DNA of 64,000 nt. Source: VXYL01 sp965116935 (GTDB lineage Bacteria > Pseudomonadota > Gammaproteobacteria > Pseudomonadales > Azotimanducaceae). Position numbers and translations under genes: made by a program. Location: positions 1,798,001-1,862,000 of the forward strand of contig OZ220737.1 in the NCBI GenBank assembly GCA_965116935.1, written 5' to 3'. Shown in pieces: positions 16,543 to 25,655 of the stretch (the stretch's first letter is position 1; every line of letters begins with the position of its first letter). The notes under the pieces are model-generated. The model saw only the letters and a program-made list of their open reading frames with translations, searched no databases and was not told the DNA's origin.

Positions 16543-17678
16543 TCAGGTCAGTCGGAGCGCCTCGGCGTACCGGTCGAGCAGCTCCCTGCGCAGCGCCATC
16601 ATGTCCGACCTCGCATAGCTGGACGAGACCGAGCTTCCAACGCGATGCCCGAGACTGAGCTCCGACGCCTCCCAGTTCTCGCCGCGCGACTGCGCCCAGG
16701 TGCGGAACGTCGACCGGAACCCGTGCGGCGACGCCTCGATCCCCGCGTCGCGCATCGCCCTACGCACGGACGCGTCCGCGAGCACGCCGCCAGCCGACCC
16801 GCCGGGGAACACAACCCCCTTGCCGCAGCCGAGCTCTCGCGCCCGCTCAAGAACCGTCAGCGCCGCCTCGGACAGCGGCACCACGTGATCCTCGCGGATC
16901 TTCGTCTCCGCATCGCCCGGGATCGTCCACTCCGCCGACTCGAGGTCCATCTGCTCCTAGGTCGCCCGGCGCACCTCCACCAGGCGCTTCGCCGTCAGCG
17001 CCAGAAACCGGAGCGCCAGGGACACCGACAGACTGCAGCCCGACGCCTCGATCCGGTCCAACGCGTCCGCCACTTCCTCCGCCGGCAGGAACGGCGCGTG
17101 CCTGCGGGGACCTTGATCTGCCGCTGCGGTCCGGTCGCAGGGTTCGCCGCCTCCCGGTGCCCGCTGTCGATCGCCCAGCCGCACACCCGCTCGATGCACG
17201 ACATCGCGAACTTCGCCGCCGACGGCGTCGACACCAGCGCCGAGGCGATCCTCGCCACCTCAACGGTCGTCAGCTCCGCCACCCCCACCTCGCCGATCAC
17301 CGGCAGCACGTGGTTCGCCATCGCCCGGTCCCACTTGTAGCGCTGGTTCGACCGCGTCAAGCCCGCCTCCGGGTCCGGAAACCGCCGCCAGCGCAGGTAC
17401 TCCCGGTTCGCCGTCGCGAAGCTCATGCGCTCTTCGGTCGAATGGCGCGGATCCACCCCGGCCTTCGCCAGCGCCCGGTTCCTGACCGCCACGCGCCGGG
17501 CCTCCTTCAGGGAGACGTCCGGGTACCGCCCGACGCCGAGATCGAGGCGCCGGCCCGACACGCGCAGCACCTGGGTCCACGACCGCGTGCCGCGCTTCTG
17601 CACGGTGAGATAGAGTCCGCTGCCGTCGGCATGGCGACCGGGCTTGAGATGGGGGAGTGCCTTGGCGTTGAGGGTCAT
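16543..17678 (-). pseudogene. P4/DUF4102-type phage integrase, frameshift plus in-frame stop
   Basis: ATG 17678 begins MTLNAKALPHLKPGRHADGS, the DUF4102 N-terminal arm, followed by the core-binding domain (AELTTVEVARIASALVSTPS). The frame shifts near 17107 into FLPAEEVADALDRIEASGC and LRFLALTAKRLVEVRRAT. A TAG at 16960 replaces the Trp usual before EQMDLESAEWTIP. The last part keeps HGFRSTFRTWA (HxxR), LGHR and the Tyr in SSYARSD. Two lesions make this a true pseudogene. Such integrases usually sit next to a tRNA; none is seen here. Confidence 0.85.
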
Positions 17679-17933
17679 TCGGGTTCGCAAGGGGCTCTTC
17701 GTTGGCCCGGATGTTACCCGTCCGGCCTCGCGGTTACAACAACGCATTGCAAAACACGCCGTGCGTTCCGTGTTGCCCCACCCGGTCGCAGGCAGCCTAA
17801 GCATTTCGCTTTTTGGTAAGCAAATGCTGCGAATTTACGTCATCCCGAGATTCGCATGGACTCGCGTGCGACACGGCGACGATGTTGGATTGAGTTGCTG
17901 CGTAACTGCTTCAGACGCTGCGATGAACTCGGC

Positions 17934-17952
17934 ACGGGCGGGGACAAGCCCC
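17934..17952. repeat. Family A module, left target duplication of IS4 copy 2
   Basis: CACGGGCGGGGACAAGCCCC is interrupted exactly after the GGGGACAAGCCCC core by the IS; the duplicated core reappears at 19309-19321 followed by GCCCCTGCGGG. Confidence 0.8.
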
Positions 17953-19308
17953 ATATGCGCTAACTTGTTTGGGTCGATGGTTCTGGGAAACGCTCGTCCA
18001 TCTGCGGGGTCCGCTGGCGAGGCGGGTCGGCCAACCTCCTTGAGATGCTGTCCCAGTCGTCGATGGCCTGCTGCAGGGAGAGGTGCGGCTCGATGGCGCG
18101 TGCGATCTGGCCGTACATGAAGCCGAAGTCACGCCAGGGACTGCGGCGGCGGGCTTTCCACGGTGCCTCCCCAGGGGGAAACGGAGCCGGCGTGGCGAAT
18201 GAGCTTCTCCACGAGCAGCGCCACGAGCAGCTTGCCGTGGAGCCAGGCGCGGGCGCTGTCGTCCTCGTGCTTGGGCAGGTGGCCCAGCTGCGCCAGCGAC
18301 TTGAAGCGCTTGAAGACCAGCTCGACCTGCCAGCGCACCCGGTACCAGTCCAGCACGCTGCGGGCGTCGAAGGTCGCTTCGGGGAAGGTGGTGAACAGGA
18401 TCACGTGGCGGGCGAACTCGAGGGTGGACGGGCGCACCTGCCTGCCCTGGCGCGCCGCGTGTTCCCGCGCCTTGCGCTGCGCGATGGCGGCGGCCTCCTC
18501 GGTCTTGCGGATCGCGCACACGCGGCCCGGCACGGAGACGCCCCGACCGAGCGCCACGGCCGGCCATGCCCGCGGGACGCACGCCTCGTCCAGCCCGGCG
18601 ACCCGCTCGAGCAGGTTCAGGGTCGACCCGTCCGGCGTCCGCAGCGGCAGCGAAGCGGTGTTCACGCGCACCGTGGCGTGGCCGCCCGAGGACGACACGT
18701 GGTCGAGACCCGCCACCGTCGAGTAGCCCCGGTCCGCCAGCACCAAGTCGCCCCGGGCGATCGGAAAGTGCGCCAGCGTCTCGGCCACGCCCGCCCCCTC
18801 GGTCGGCGTCAGCTTGTAGAAGTCGCACGCCAGCGACGGAAGCCGCACGCTGTAGTGCAGGCGCCACAGCGACCCCGTCCGCCCCGGCTCCCTCACCGTC
18901 GTCGCGTCGAACGCCCGGAACTGCAGCCCGCCAGACGCCGACACCCCGCCCTGCTCCCGGAACATCGCCGCGCAAAGCTCCCGCAGCCACTCCGACGACT
19001 TCCGCAGCCGCTTCAGCAGCGCCACGTCCGAGAGCTCTGCAAGGTTCGCCTGCCGCGCGCGCACCACCGTCTCCCGCAGCGAATGCCCCCGCGCCAGATG
19101 CAACAGAAGCACCCGCAGCAGCGCCTCCGGCGACTTGGCCTTGCGCAGTCCCTTCAGCGCCCCCGTCTCCTGCGCCAGATCCTTCCAGCCTTCCGGAAGG
19201 AACGACACCACCACATTCCAGTCCTCGTCCACCCCGCACAAGCCCCTCAGCCGAACCCACGCCCCCCACCTTACGGACAGCCGTCGCGCAAAACAAGTTA
19301 GCGCATAT
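17953..19308 (-). mobile_element. IS4-family insertion sequence, copy 2
   Basis: The 1356-bp element has the same ATATGCGCTAACTTGTTT ends and the same 13-bp GGGGACAAGCCCC flanking duplication as copies 1 and 3. Scattered substitutions relative to the other two mark it as an older or separately acquired copy. Confidence 0.9.
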
Positions 19309-19316
19309 GGGGACAA
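18129..19316 (-). CDS. IS4-family DDE transposase (copy 2)
   Basis: The open frame is 395 residues because it runs out through the inverted repeat. The homologous protein begins at LCGVDEDWNVVVSFLPEGW, about 370 residues as in copy 1. The YREK motif (YRVRWQVELVFKRFK), ADRGYS and FDATTV are intact. Differences from copy 1 include NVV for KVV, KDLAQE for EELAQE and a changed stretch around DGSTLNLLERV. The frame is uninterrupted, so it may still be active. Confidence 0.88.
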   Translation of the reverse strand: MSPYALTCFARRLSVRWGAWVRLRGLCGVDEDWNVVVSFLPEGWKDLAQETGALKGLRKAKSPEALLRVLLLHLARGHSLRETVVRARQANLAELSDVALLKRLRKSSEWLRELCAAMFREQGGVSASGGLQFRAFDATTVREPGRTGSLWRLHYSVRLPSLACDFYKLTPTEGAGVAETLAHFPIARGDLVLADRGYSTVAGLDHVSSSGGHATVRVNTASLPLRTPDGSTLNLLERVAGLDEACVPRAWPAVALGRGVSVPGRVCAIRKTEEAAAIAQRKAREHAARQGRQVRPSTLEFARHVILFTTFPEATFDARSVLDWYRVRWQVELVFKRFKSLAQLGHLPKHEDDSARAWLHGKLLVALLVEKLIRHAGSVSPWGGTVESPPPQSLA

Positions 19317-19334
19317 GCCCCGCCCCTGCGGGCG

Positions 19335-20972
19335 CTAGGCGACTTGCTGTGTCACCGCCCGTGTCGAGTGGCCGAATGTCGGCAGGATTGCTGAATGCCT
19401 GCCGGCGCCACCTGCCACCAGCACGATCAAGTCGTCCGGTTCGGTGATGAAGCGCACGCCATCGCGCCCCCGTTCGCCGAGCAGGTGGTGCGGCAGGCGT
19501 TCGGCGAGCACGTCGATCATGGCTTCGGAGACCACGGCTCGGGGGACGATGGCGCGTTCGCTCAGAAACTCGCGCACCTTGGCCTTGGTGAAGCCTCCCG
19601 CCGCGATCACTTCTGCGTGTTCCGGCCCGAGCACCACCACCGGCTGACCTTCGAGGTAGAAGTTGTTGGCGCCGGGCGACGCCAGCGTACCGGCGACCGT
19701 GAGGAGGATTTCCTCGGCGTCGCGGCCATAGTGGTCGTTGACGTTGTGCGGACCCTCCACGCCAAACACGGTCACGTGACTGGCGCCTGGGTCCATGCCC
19801 AGCTCTTCATGATGCGAAGGCCACGGACTCGCTTCGGTGTTTTCCGCAAAGCAGAAGGCGTACTTGGCTGGCGAGCCCATCGTCGAACGATCGAGCACAC
19901 CGGGCGATGCGCCGCCGATGTTCACCAGTATCAAGCGCAAGGCACGGCCGATGGCGGCGTTGGCACGATTGCCTTGACCAAGGGCGTTGTAGGCGCCGTT
20001 CATGTCGATTTCGCGGGCAATCGGGCCGCCCACCAGACAGGCGACGGTGCAGGGATGCGTCGTGGATTGAATCGCCTTGAGGTTGAACTCCGGGGCGCAC
20101 ATCGCCTGCACCGCCGCCAGCACGACAGGGAAGTGGCTCGGCTCGCAGCCGGCCATCACGGCATTGGCGGCGATCTTGCCCAAGGTCGCACGGCCAAGGC
20201 GTGGCTCGACGATGGCGGCAACTTCATCCGGGTCGCGCCCGGCGAGCATCGCCTCGCACCGTTCCGGCGTGGGAGGCAGCACCGGCAAGCCATCGGTCCA
20301 ACCGCGACTCAGAAACACCCGATTGATCGCTTCGGTGCTGTTCGGGGCGCGGATTCGCGCTGGAGCGTTAGGGGCGTTGAACTCACTCCCCGCCAAGGAG
20401 TGATAGCGCTTGCCGCCGGCAGCGATGGTCTTCTCCCGGTAGCGCACTTCGAGCGCCTCGGCGTCGCCAGAAAGCGCTTCGGCCACCTCGGCAAGGGCCC
20501 CCGCCGCAAACTCGGCGCACTCGTCGGAGCTCCGTTTCGCGAGCGGATGCGGCACGACGACCATGGGAAGCCCGGGCAGCCCCCAGCCAACGGCCTCCGT
20601 CTTGGCGAGGCCAAAGAACTCGTCGGTGCAGATGGCGACACACGGAATGTCGCGCCTTTCGAGCTCTATCAGGTCATGGATACACCACGACGTGCAAGAG
20701 CCTCAGTCGCAGATGGCACCCACCACCGCATCGCAGCCATCTGTGAATTCCGCCGTGAAGGCGGCCGGCTGCGTCGCCTCCTTGAGAAACCAGCGAAACC
20801 GCTGCACGCCAAAGGAATCGGCGAGCCCCCGCTCGAGATGCTTGAGCAGCACATCGGCATTCTTCTTGTCGTTGGCAAAAAGACCCACCGTGACATCCGG
20901 CCCGAGCGTGACACGCGGCGTCAAAGGCGCGGAAATCACCTCAAAGGCCCCACACGGATTCATCAATTCCAT
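19335..20972 (-). CDS. UGSC-family selenoprotein (in-frame TGA = selenocysteine)
   Basis: Reading through one TGA at 20703-20705 gives a continuous protein of 545 residues with Sec at about position 90 in the motif C-D-U-G-S-C-T-S-W-C-I-H-D. The 46 codons between the TGA and the first downstream Met (20564) are fully open and conserved in style (DLIELERRDIPCVAICTDEF). The UGSC motif is the name-giving redox centre of a selenoprotein family first noted in marine metagenomes; relatives carry CGSC. The downstream domain contains SRGWTDGLPVLPPTPERCEAM and CEPSHFPVVLAAVQAM. ATG 20972 is favoured by GGAG seven bases upstream; ATG 21053 would add 27 residues. The exact reaction is unknown. Conventional gene calling splits it into two ORFs. 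Confidence 0.85.
20673..20705 (-). promoter_or_regulatory. Candidate bacterial SECIS hairpin
   Basis: Directly after the UGA, the mRNA folds into a 7-bp stem GUCGUGG/CCAUGAC (20691-20685 with 20679-20673) closed by a five-base UGUAU loop that contains a G. The loop starts 18 bases after the UGA, within the distance range known for bacterial SECIS elements bound by SelB. An outer pairing GAGGCUCU/AGAGCUC could extend it. Confidence 0.6.
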
Positions 20973-21120
20973 CACTCGCTCCGGATTGCTTCGGGCAGCG
21001 GAAATCGCTCCGTTGCGTCTTGGTGATCCTATCACCGTGTCGGACTTCGCCATCGCTTGCGAGAAAGGCGGTTCGATGGGGGGTGTAGCAACGGTTCAGT
21101 GCGGAGTGTTAACCACAGTG

Positions 21121-21126
21121 TACAAT
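21121..21126 (+). promoter_or_regulatory. Possible -10 box of the toxin-antitoxin operon
   Basis: TACAAT stands 8 bases before the toxin ATG, within GTTAACCACAGTGTACAATT, a partly symmetric sequence that could also bind the antitoxin. The short leader means the -10 assignment is tentative. Confidence 0.3.
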
Positions 21127-21133
21127 TGGGCGG

Positions 21134-21433
21134 ATGGCCGAGGTGATCGAAAGCGCCACGTTCAGGCGCTGGATCCGCGGCCTGAAGGACCGCGGGGCGG
21201 TGGCACGGGTGAACGCGCGTCTGCGCGGCGTGACGCTCGGCAACCTGGGCGACTGGCGGGCCGTGGGCGACGGGCTGTTCGAGCTGCGGATTCATCACGG
21301 ACCTGGCTACCGGCTCTACTGCCTGCGTGACGGCGATTCGGTGGTCGTGCTCTGTGGCGGCGACAAGGACAGCCAGCAGCGCGATATCGCGCGCGCCGGA
21401 CGGGTGGCGGGGGACTGGAGGCAAACGAGATGA
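21134..21433 (+). CDS. RelE/ParE-superfamily toxin (HigB-like addiction module killer)
   Basis: 99 residues. ESATFRRWIRGLKDRGAVARVNARLRG, LGDWRAVGDGLFELRIHHGPGYRLYCLRDG and LLCGGDKDSQQ-like VVLCGGDKDSQQRDI are the hallmarks of the small RelE-type killer protein subfamily, which acts on translating mRNA. The stop overlaps the antitoxin start (ATGA at 21430), the usual coupling of these pairs. The toxin-first order is typical of higBA-like modules. No truncation is seen. Confidence 0.85.
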   Translation: MAEVIESATFRRWIRGLKDRGAVARVNARLRGVTLGNLGDWRAVGDGLFELRIHHGPGYRLYCLRDGDSVVVLCGGDKDSQQRDIARAGRVAGDWRQTR

Positions 21434-21762
21434 CGGATACGTTTACGAAGTGGGACCCCGCTGCTGAGCTGCGCACGCGAGAGGACGCGCTGCTGTACCT
21501 GCAGGCGTGCGCCGGGGAGGACCCGGGGGACGGCAGTCTGATCCGGGCGGCTTTGAACGATGTGGCACGCGCGGGTAATTTTGCCGGACTTGCGCGCGAC
21601 GTGGGGATGAGCCGGGAGGGGCTCTACAAGGCGTTGTCGGCGGACGGGAATCCGTCGTTCGCGACGGTACTGCAGATCGCACGGGCACTGGGGGTAGCGC
21701 TGGCACCGGTGGCGCTGGATTCGGCACACGCGGAGATGTCGGCGGAATCGTCGAAGAACTAG
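21430..21762 (+). CDS. HigA-like antitoxin, addiction module antidote family
   Basis: 110 residues. The N-terminus has the subfamily phrase DALLYLQACAGEDPGDGSLIRAALNDVARA. An XRE-type HTH follows (FAGLARDVGMSREGLYKALSADGNPSFATVLQIARALG). It should neutralise the upstream toxin and repress the operon. The C-terminal tail (DSAHAEMSAESSKN) is short and polar. Overlap with the toxin indicates a single transcript. Confidence 0.85.
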   Translation: MTDTFTKWDPAAELRTREDALLYLQACAGEDPGDGSLIRAALNDVARAGNFAGLARDVGMSREGLYKALSADGNPSFATVLQIARALGVALAPVALDSAHAEMSAESSKN

Positions 21763-21792
21763 GACAGATGCGCCGCGCTCGGCACCGCGGTT

Positions 21793-22000
21793 CTAGCCCG
21801 CATTTCTCACCAGCCCTCTACTGCGGACGACGATGCACTCGCTGTGGCTGCGCAAGTGCTCGCCTGTCCTTCGGACAGGTTCGCTCCAGCCGGCTCGACA
21901 TAGTGCCCAGCTATGCCTTCGCCGTCTTCCGCTCCGCGCCCGCAGCCACAGCGGCGCCTCGTCGCCCTCGCTACGAGGCCTGGTGAGAAATGCGGGCTAG
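21793..22000. repeat. MITE-like element with 21-bp inverted ends
   Basis: CTAGCCCGCATTTCTCACCAG at 21793-21813 is perfectly inverted at 21980-22000. The 166-bp interior holds smaller palindromes (GCCTGTCC-TTC-GGACAGG) and no gene. It lies between the toxin-antitoxin pair and the DUF1330 gene. The ends resemble those of larger transposons of unknown identity, so this is probably a non-autonomous derivative. Confidence 0.65.
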
Positions 22001-22023
22001 CCGCTCAGCGAGTGGATTAGGAG

Positions 22024-22455
22024 CTACGTTGCCGCCAGGCCAAGGCCGCCGGCCTCGCGGCATTCGATGTTGAGTTGGCCGGCGAGGGCCGCGTAGCGGT
22101 GTTCGCCGATTCTTTGCATTTCGTCCGACTGCATCATCTTGAGCATGGCGGCTCGGCTTGGGTACATGGCGATGGCGGCCACGTCCCAGAGGTCTTCCAC
22201 TTCGCCGATGGTGAGGCGCTCGATTTGGGCGCTGAAGACGATGCTGCCGCCCAACTCGGCGAGGAGTTGAGTCACGCCTTGGGCGTAGAGTCCGTAGGCT
22301 TCCCTACCCGTCAGGCCCGAGGCGCGGCCGTCGGCGTACTCGGCCTTCGGGCGGAACTTCAGCAGATTGAGCATGTAGATGGGGCCGTCGGCGCCGGGCT
22401 CGGTGAAACCGGCCATCTGTTCCTGGTTCGGCATCAGGCTGTTCTGAACTTCCAT
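22024..22455 (-). CDS. DUF1330-domain protein
   Basis: 143 residues. The segment GPIYMLNLLKFRPKAEYADG, followed by YGLYAQGVTQLLAELGG and a Val/Ile-rich strand with WDVAAIAMYPSRAAMLKMM, fits the ferredoxin-like DUF1330/dimeric alpha-beta barrel group. Members are small cytoplasmic proteins of unclear function. It lies 46 bases downstream of the amidase on the same strand, so the two may be co-transcribed. Confidence 0.8.
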   Translation of the reverse strand: MEVQNSLMPNQEQMAGFTEPGADGPIYMLNLLKFRPKAEYADGRASGLTGREAYGLYAQGVTQLLAELGGSIVFSAQIERLTIGEVEDLWDVAAIAMYPSRAAMLKMMQSDEMQRIGEHRYAALAGQLNIECREAGGLGLAAT

Positions 22456-22501
22456 TCGTGTTCCCTAGCGTTCGGTGGTGGGAATGACTGCGCCGCGAGG
22501 C

Positions 22502-23911
22502 TTACGGCACGCTCGGGGGTGCGCAAACGAACCCGGCGGCGGCCTCCAACGCGGTTGCGAGTTCGATGAGGCGGCCTTCGCCCAGATGGGGGCCGATGAG
22601 CTGGAAGGACTCTGGCAGGCCGCCTGACGAAAGCCGCAAGGGCAGGGTGATGGAGGGGTGGCCGGAGTAGTCGAAGGGGGCCGTGAAGGTGATGAACTCG
22701 GCGCGGCTCTCGGTTTCGGCGGAGTCCGGGCGCGGGATGCGGCCGTCGGCGTCCACTCTGGGCGTGGGCGTCGTCATGCACGGGGCGATCAAGGCGTCCA
22801 CTTCCGCAAGCATCGCGTCGAGCCCCTCCCGGAACTCTGCGCGCCGGCGCTGCAGAGCTTCGTAGTCGTCCGCCGTCGAGCGTAGGCCAAGTTCGATCAA
22901 ACCCTTGAGCGCGGGGCCGTAGTCATCCGCCCGACCTGGATACCACTCGGCATGGGCGCGGGCGCATTCGACACCGCACGTGACCGCCCAGTTGCGCGCT
23001 AAATCGTCGAGTGGCGGGATGGTCACTTCTTTCACCACGCCGCCGAGGTCTTGCACGAGCGCTGTGGCTGCTTGGATCACCGCCGTCACCGACTCATCCA
23101 CGCCTTCCGTGACATAGCGCCAGTCGACGCCAACGGTGGCGCCTGCGAGGTCCTGCCGCCGCAGCGTGGCGTAGGGCGGCACGGGTGCGTCGAGCGAAGT
23201 GGAGTCGTTCGGATCGTGCCCCGCCATCGCCTGCAACATGCGGGCGGCGTCTTCCACGGAGCGGGTCATCGGGCCGATGTGGTCGAGGGACTCCGCCAGC
23301 GGGAACACGCCATAGCGGCTGACGCGGCCATAGGTGGGCTTGATGCCGACCAGGCCACAAGCGGCGGACGGGAAGCGAATGCTGCCGCCGGTGTCGGTGC
23401 CGATCGCGCCGTGGGCAAGCCCCGCGGCCACCGCGGCGCCGGAACCTGAGGAGGAAACGCCGGTCCAATGCTCGGGGTTCCAAGGGTTGCGCGGCGGCTC
23501 GACCTCAGGATGGTGCTCGCCATAGGCGCCTTCCGTGAGCTTCACCTTGCCGAGCACGACGGCGCCGGCGGCTTCGAGGCGCTGGACCACCGTGGCGTCG
23601 TAGTCCGGGCACCAGTCGGCCATCACCTTGGTGCCGCTGGACGTGGGGAGTCCCTTGGTGAAGAGGAGGTCCTTGAGCGCGATGGGGGCGCCGTGCAAGG
23701 GCCCCAAGGGTTCGCCCTGCGACCGTCGCCCATCGAGTTTCTCCGCTCGCTTGAGCGCCCGTTCGCCGAGCACCATCTGGTAGGCGCGGGTCTTGGGCTC
23801 GACCGCCTCGATGCGGGAGAGCATGTGCTCCACCACCTGCACCGTGCGCAACTCGCCGCTCTTGGCTCGGCGGGTGATGTCGGAAAGCGAGAGGAAGTGC
23901 AGGTCGGTCAT
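22502..23911 (-). CDS. Amidase signature-family hydrolase
   Basis: 469 residues, the family's usual length, with the Ser-cisSer-Lys triad region complete: Lys80 in PIALKDLLF, the Gly/Ser loop TGVSSSGSGAAVAAG (cis-Ser near 153) and the nucleophile Ser177 in GTDTGGSIRFPSA. Such enzymes hydrolyse amide bonds; the substrate cannot be deduced. The sequence lacks the GatA-specific context (no gatB/gatC nearby), so a stand-alone amidase is inferred. It is the first of two minus-strand genes with the DUF1330 protein. Confidence 0.9.
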   Translation of the reverse strand: MTDLHFLSLSDITRRAKSGELRTVQVVEHMLSRIEAVEPKTRAYQMVLGERALKRAEKLDGRRSQGEPLGPLHGAPIALKDLLFTKGLPTSSGTKVMADWCPDYDATVVQRLEAAGAVVLGKVKLTEGAYGEHHPEVEPPRNPWNPEHWTGVSSSGSGAAVAAGLAHGAIGTDTGGSIRFPSAACGLVGIKPTYGRVSRYGVFPLAESLDHIGPMTRSVEDAARMLQAMAGHDPNDSTSLDAPVPPYATLRRQDLAGATVGVDWRYVTEGVDESVTAVIQAATALVQDLGGVVKEVTIPPLDDLARNWAVTCGVECARAHAEWYPGRADDYGPALKGLIELGLRSTADDYEALQRRRAEFREGLDAMLAEVDALIAPCMTTPTPRVDADGRIPRPDSAETESRAEFITFTAPFDYSGHPSITLPLRLSSGGLPESFQLIGPHLGEGRLIELATALEAAAGFVCAPPSVP

Positions 23912-23973
23912 CTTGGGACCTCAGGTTCGGGTTTGCAGTCGGAAAACACTCCGGCAGACGGGAGCCCCCCGGG

Positions 23974-23994
23974 GCGAGGGCATCCTGCCCTCGC
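23974..23994. repeat. Family B palindrome
   Basis: GCGAGGGCATCCTGCCCTCGC between the amidase and the FAD-linked oxidase. Confidence 0.6.
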
Positions 23995-24060
23995 TCGCGC
24001 CACTAAGCCCGCTGGCAAGACCGATGCCTTCCCGAGGCCCGGCCCCGTCCAGACCCCCGC

Positions 24061-25452
24061 TCAGCCCGGCGCCAACTCAAAGATCTTGCCGGGGTTCAGA
24101 ATGCCCTTCGGATCAAGCGCTCGTTTGAGCGTTCGCATCAGCGCCACTTCCTCGCTGGTGCGGGAAAGATGCAGGTACGGCTTCTTCTCCAATCCCACGC
24201 CATGCTCTGCCGAGACTGAGCCGCCGATCGCGTGCAGCGGCTCATAGACGGCCCGCTCCACGCCCTCTCGTGCCGATTCCTCGCTGTCGCCAGCGCTGAT
24301 GGCGAAGTGGATGTTGCCGTCGCCGATGTGGCCGAAGGTGAAGTTGGTGTAGTCGCCGAAGGTGGCCTCGAGGCGCCGGTTCACTTCCTCCACGTAGCCC
24401 TCCATCTTCGAGAGCCTCATGCTCACGTCGAAGATGAAGTTCGGGTCGAAGTGCGTGGTCTGCTCCACGTCGTCGCGGATGGCCCACATCTCCTGGCGCT
24501 GGGCTTCGCTGGTGGCCACCGCCGCGTCGGCCACGAGCCCCTCTTCGTAGGCCTCCGCCAAGGCGCTCTCCATGCGCGCATGGTCGCCTTCGGGATCGCC
24601 GCCCATGGTCTCGATGAGGGCGTAGTAGGGATAGTCCTGCGACAAGGGCGGCCTTTGCTTGGCCGGGGGCGTGGTAACGAGGCGATAGAACTCGTTCCAC
24701 AGCACTTCGTAGGCCGAGAGGGCGCCGCCGAGCTTGGCGTCCATGGTCTTGAGCAGTTGCCCCACCTTGTCGAAGCCGTCGAGCGCCGCGAGCACGGTGG
24801 CCTGGCTGCGCGGCCTCTCGCGCAGACGCAGCACGGCACGGGTGACGACGCCGAGCGAGCCCTCGCTGCCGATGAACACCTGCTTCACGTCGTAGCCGGC
24901 GTTGTTCTTGATCATGCGGTTCATGGACGAGACCACGGTGCCGTCGGCCAGCACGGCCTCCACGCCAAGCACCATGTCGCGGGTCATGCCGTAGCGGATG
25001 ACGCGATTGCCGCCGGCGTTGGTGGCGATGTTGCCGCCGATGGTGCAACTGCCGCGGCCGCCGATGTCGAGCGGATACATGAGGCCGTGGTCGTCAGCGC
25101 GTTCTTGAATGGCCTGCAAGACGACGCCAGCCTGGACGGTCATGGTGCGATCCACCACGTTCACGTCCTCGATCTGGTTCATGCGCTCGAGCGACAGCGC
25201 GATGTCCTCCGGGGCGCTGATGGCACCCTCCACCAGCCCCGTGAGGCCGCCGTGGGTGACGACGCTTTGGCCTGCCTCGCTGCAAAGCTTGAGGATGCGG
25301 CTCACCTGCTCGGTGTCGCGGGGACGCACGATCGCCTGCGCCTGGATGCCGTCGCTGCGCCAGATGCCGCTGGCGCGGGAGGACACTTCGTCACCCGTGA
25401 GGAGCCCGCCGGGGCCGGCAATCGTCGCTAGTTCGTTCAGCAATTGGCTCAT
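24061..25452 (-). CDS. FAD-binding oxidase, GlcD/D-lactate dehydrogenase type
   Basis: 463 residues from ATG 25452, preceded by GAGAGGAGCACA, a strong ribosome site (an upstream start at 25470 is less likely). The PCMH-type FAD-binding domain shows IVRPRDTEQVSRILKLC, VVTHGGLTGLVEGA, IGGNIATNAGGNRVIRYGMT and GSEGSLGVVTRAVLRL. The C-terminal oxidase domain carries the FGHIGDGNIHF metal-binding stretch and SAEHGVGLEKKPY. Family members oxidise 2-hydroxy acids such as glycolate or D-lactate and pass electrons to the respiratory chain. No partner GlcE/GlcF genes are adjacent. Confidence 0.9.
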   Translation of the reverse strand: MSQLLNELATIAGPGGLLTGDEVSSRASGIWRSDGIQAQAIVRPRDTEQVSRILKLCSEAGQSVVTHGGLTGLVEGAISAPEDIALSLERMNQIEDVNVVDRTMTVQAGVVLQAIQERADDHGLMYPLDIGGRGSCTIGGNIATNAGGNRVIRYGMTRDMVLGVEAVLADGTVVSSMNRMIKNNAGYDVKQVFIGSEGSLGVVTRAVLRLRERPRSQATVLAALDGFDKVGQLLKTMDAKLGGALSAYEVLWNEFYRLVTTPPAKQRPPLSQDYPYYALIETMGGDPEGDHARMESALAEAYEEGLVADAAVATSEAQRQEMWAIRDDVEQTTHFDPNFIFDVSMRLSKMEGYVEEVNRRLEATFGDYTNFTFGHIGDGNIHFAISAGDSEESAREGVERAVYEPLHAIGGSVSAEHGVGLEKKPYLHLSRTSEEVALMRTLKRALDPKGILNPGKIFELAPG

Positions 25453-25655
25453 TGTGCTCCTCTCCCGCATGGGTGGTCGCGACCAGCGCGGAACCTCTCA
25501 CGCGCAGTAGCGAAGCTGGTAGCATCGCCAACCCCGCTCTGCGGCGCAACTCTTTCCGCGATCCGCGATCCGCGACTTCCGCGACAAGAAGGGGACGTCA
25601 CGGGAACGAACGCGAACGGCGTTGCAGGCGAAGGCAGCTGAACCGAAGGCGCGAC

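Noticed and set aside
20703..20705. Ordinary nonsense mutation splitting the gene at TGA
   Set aside because: The TGA is exactly the U of the known UGSC motif, and both sides are intact with a SECIS-like hairpin after it.
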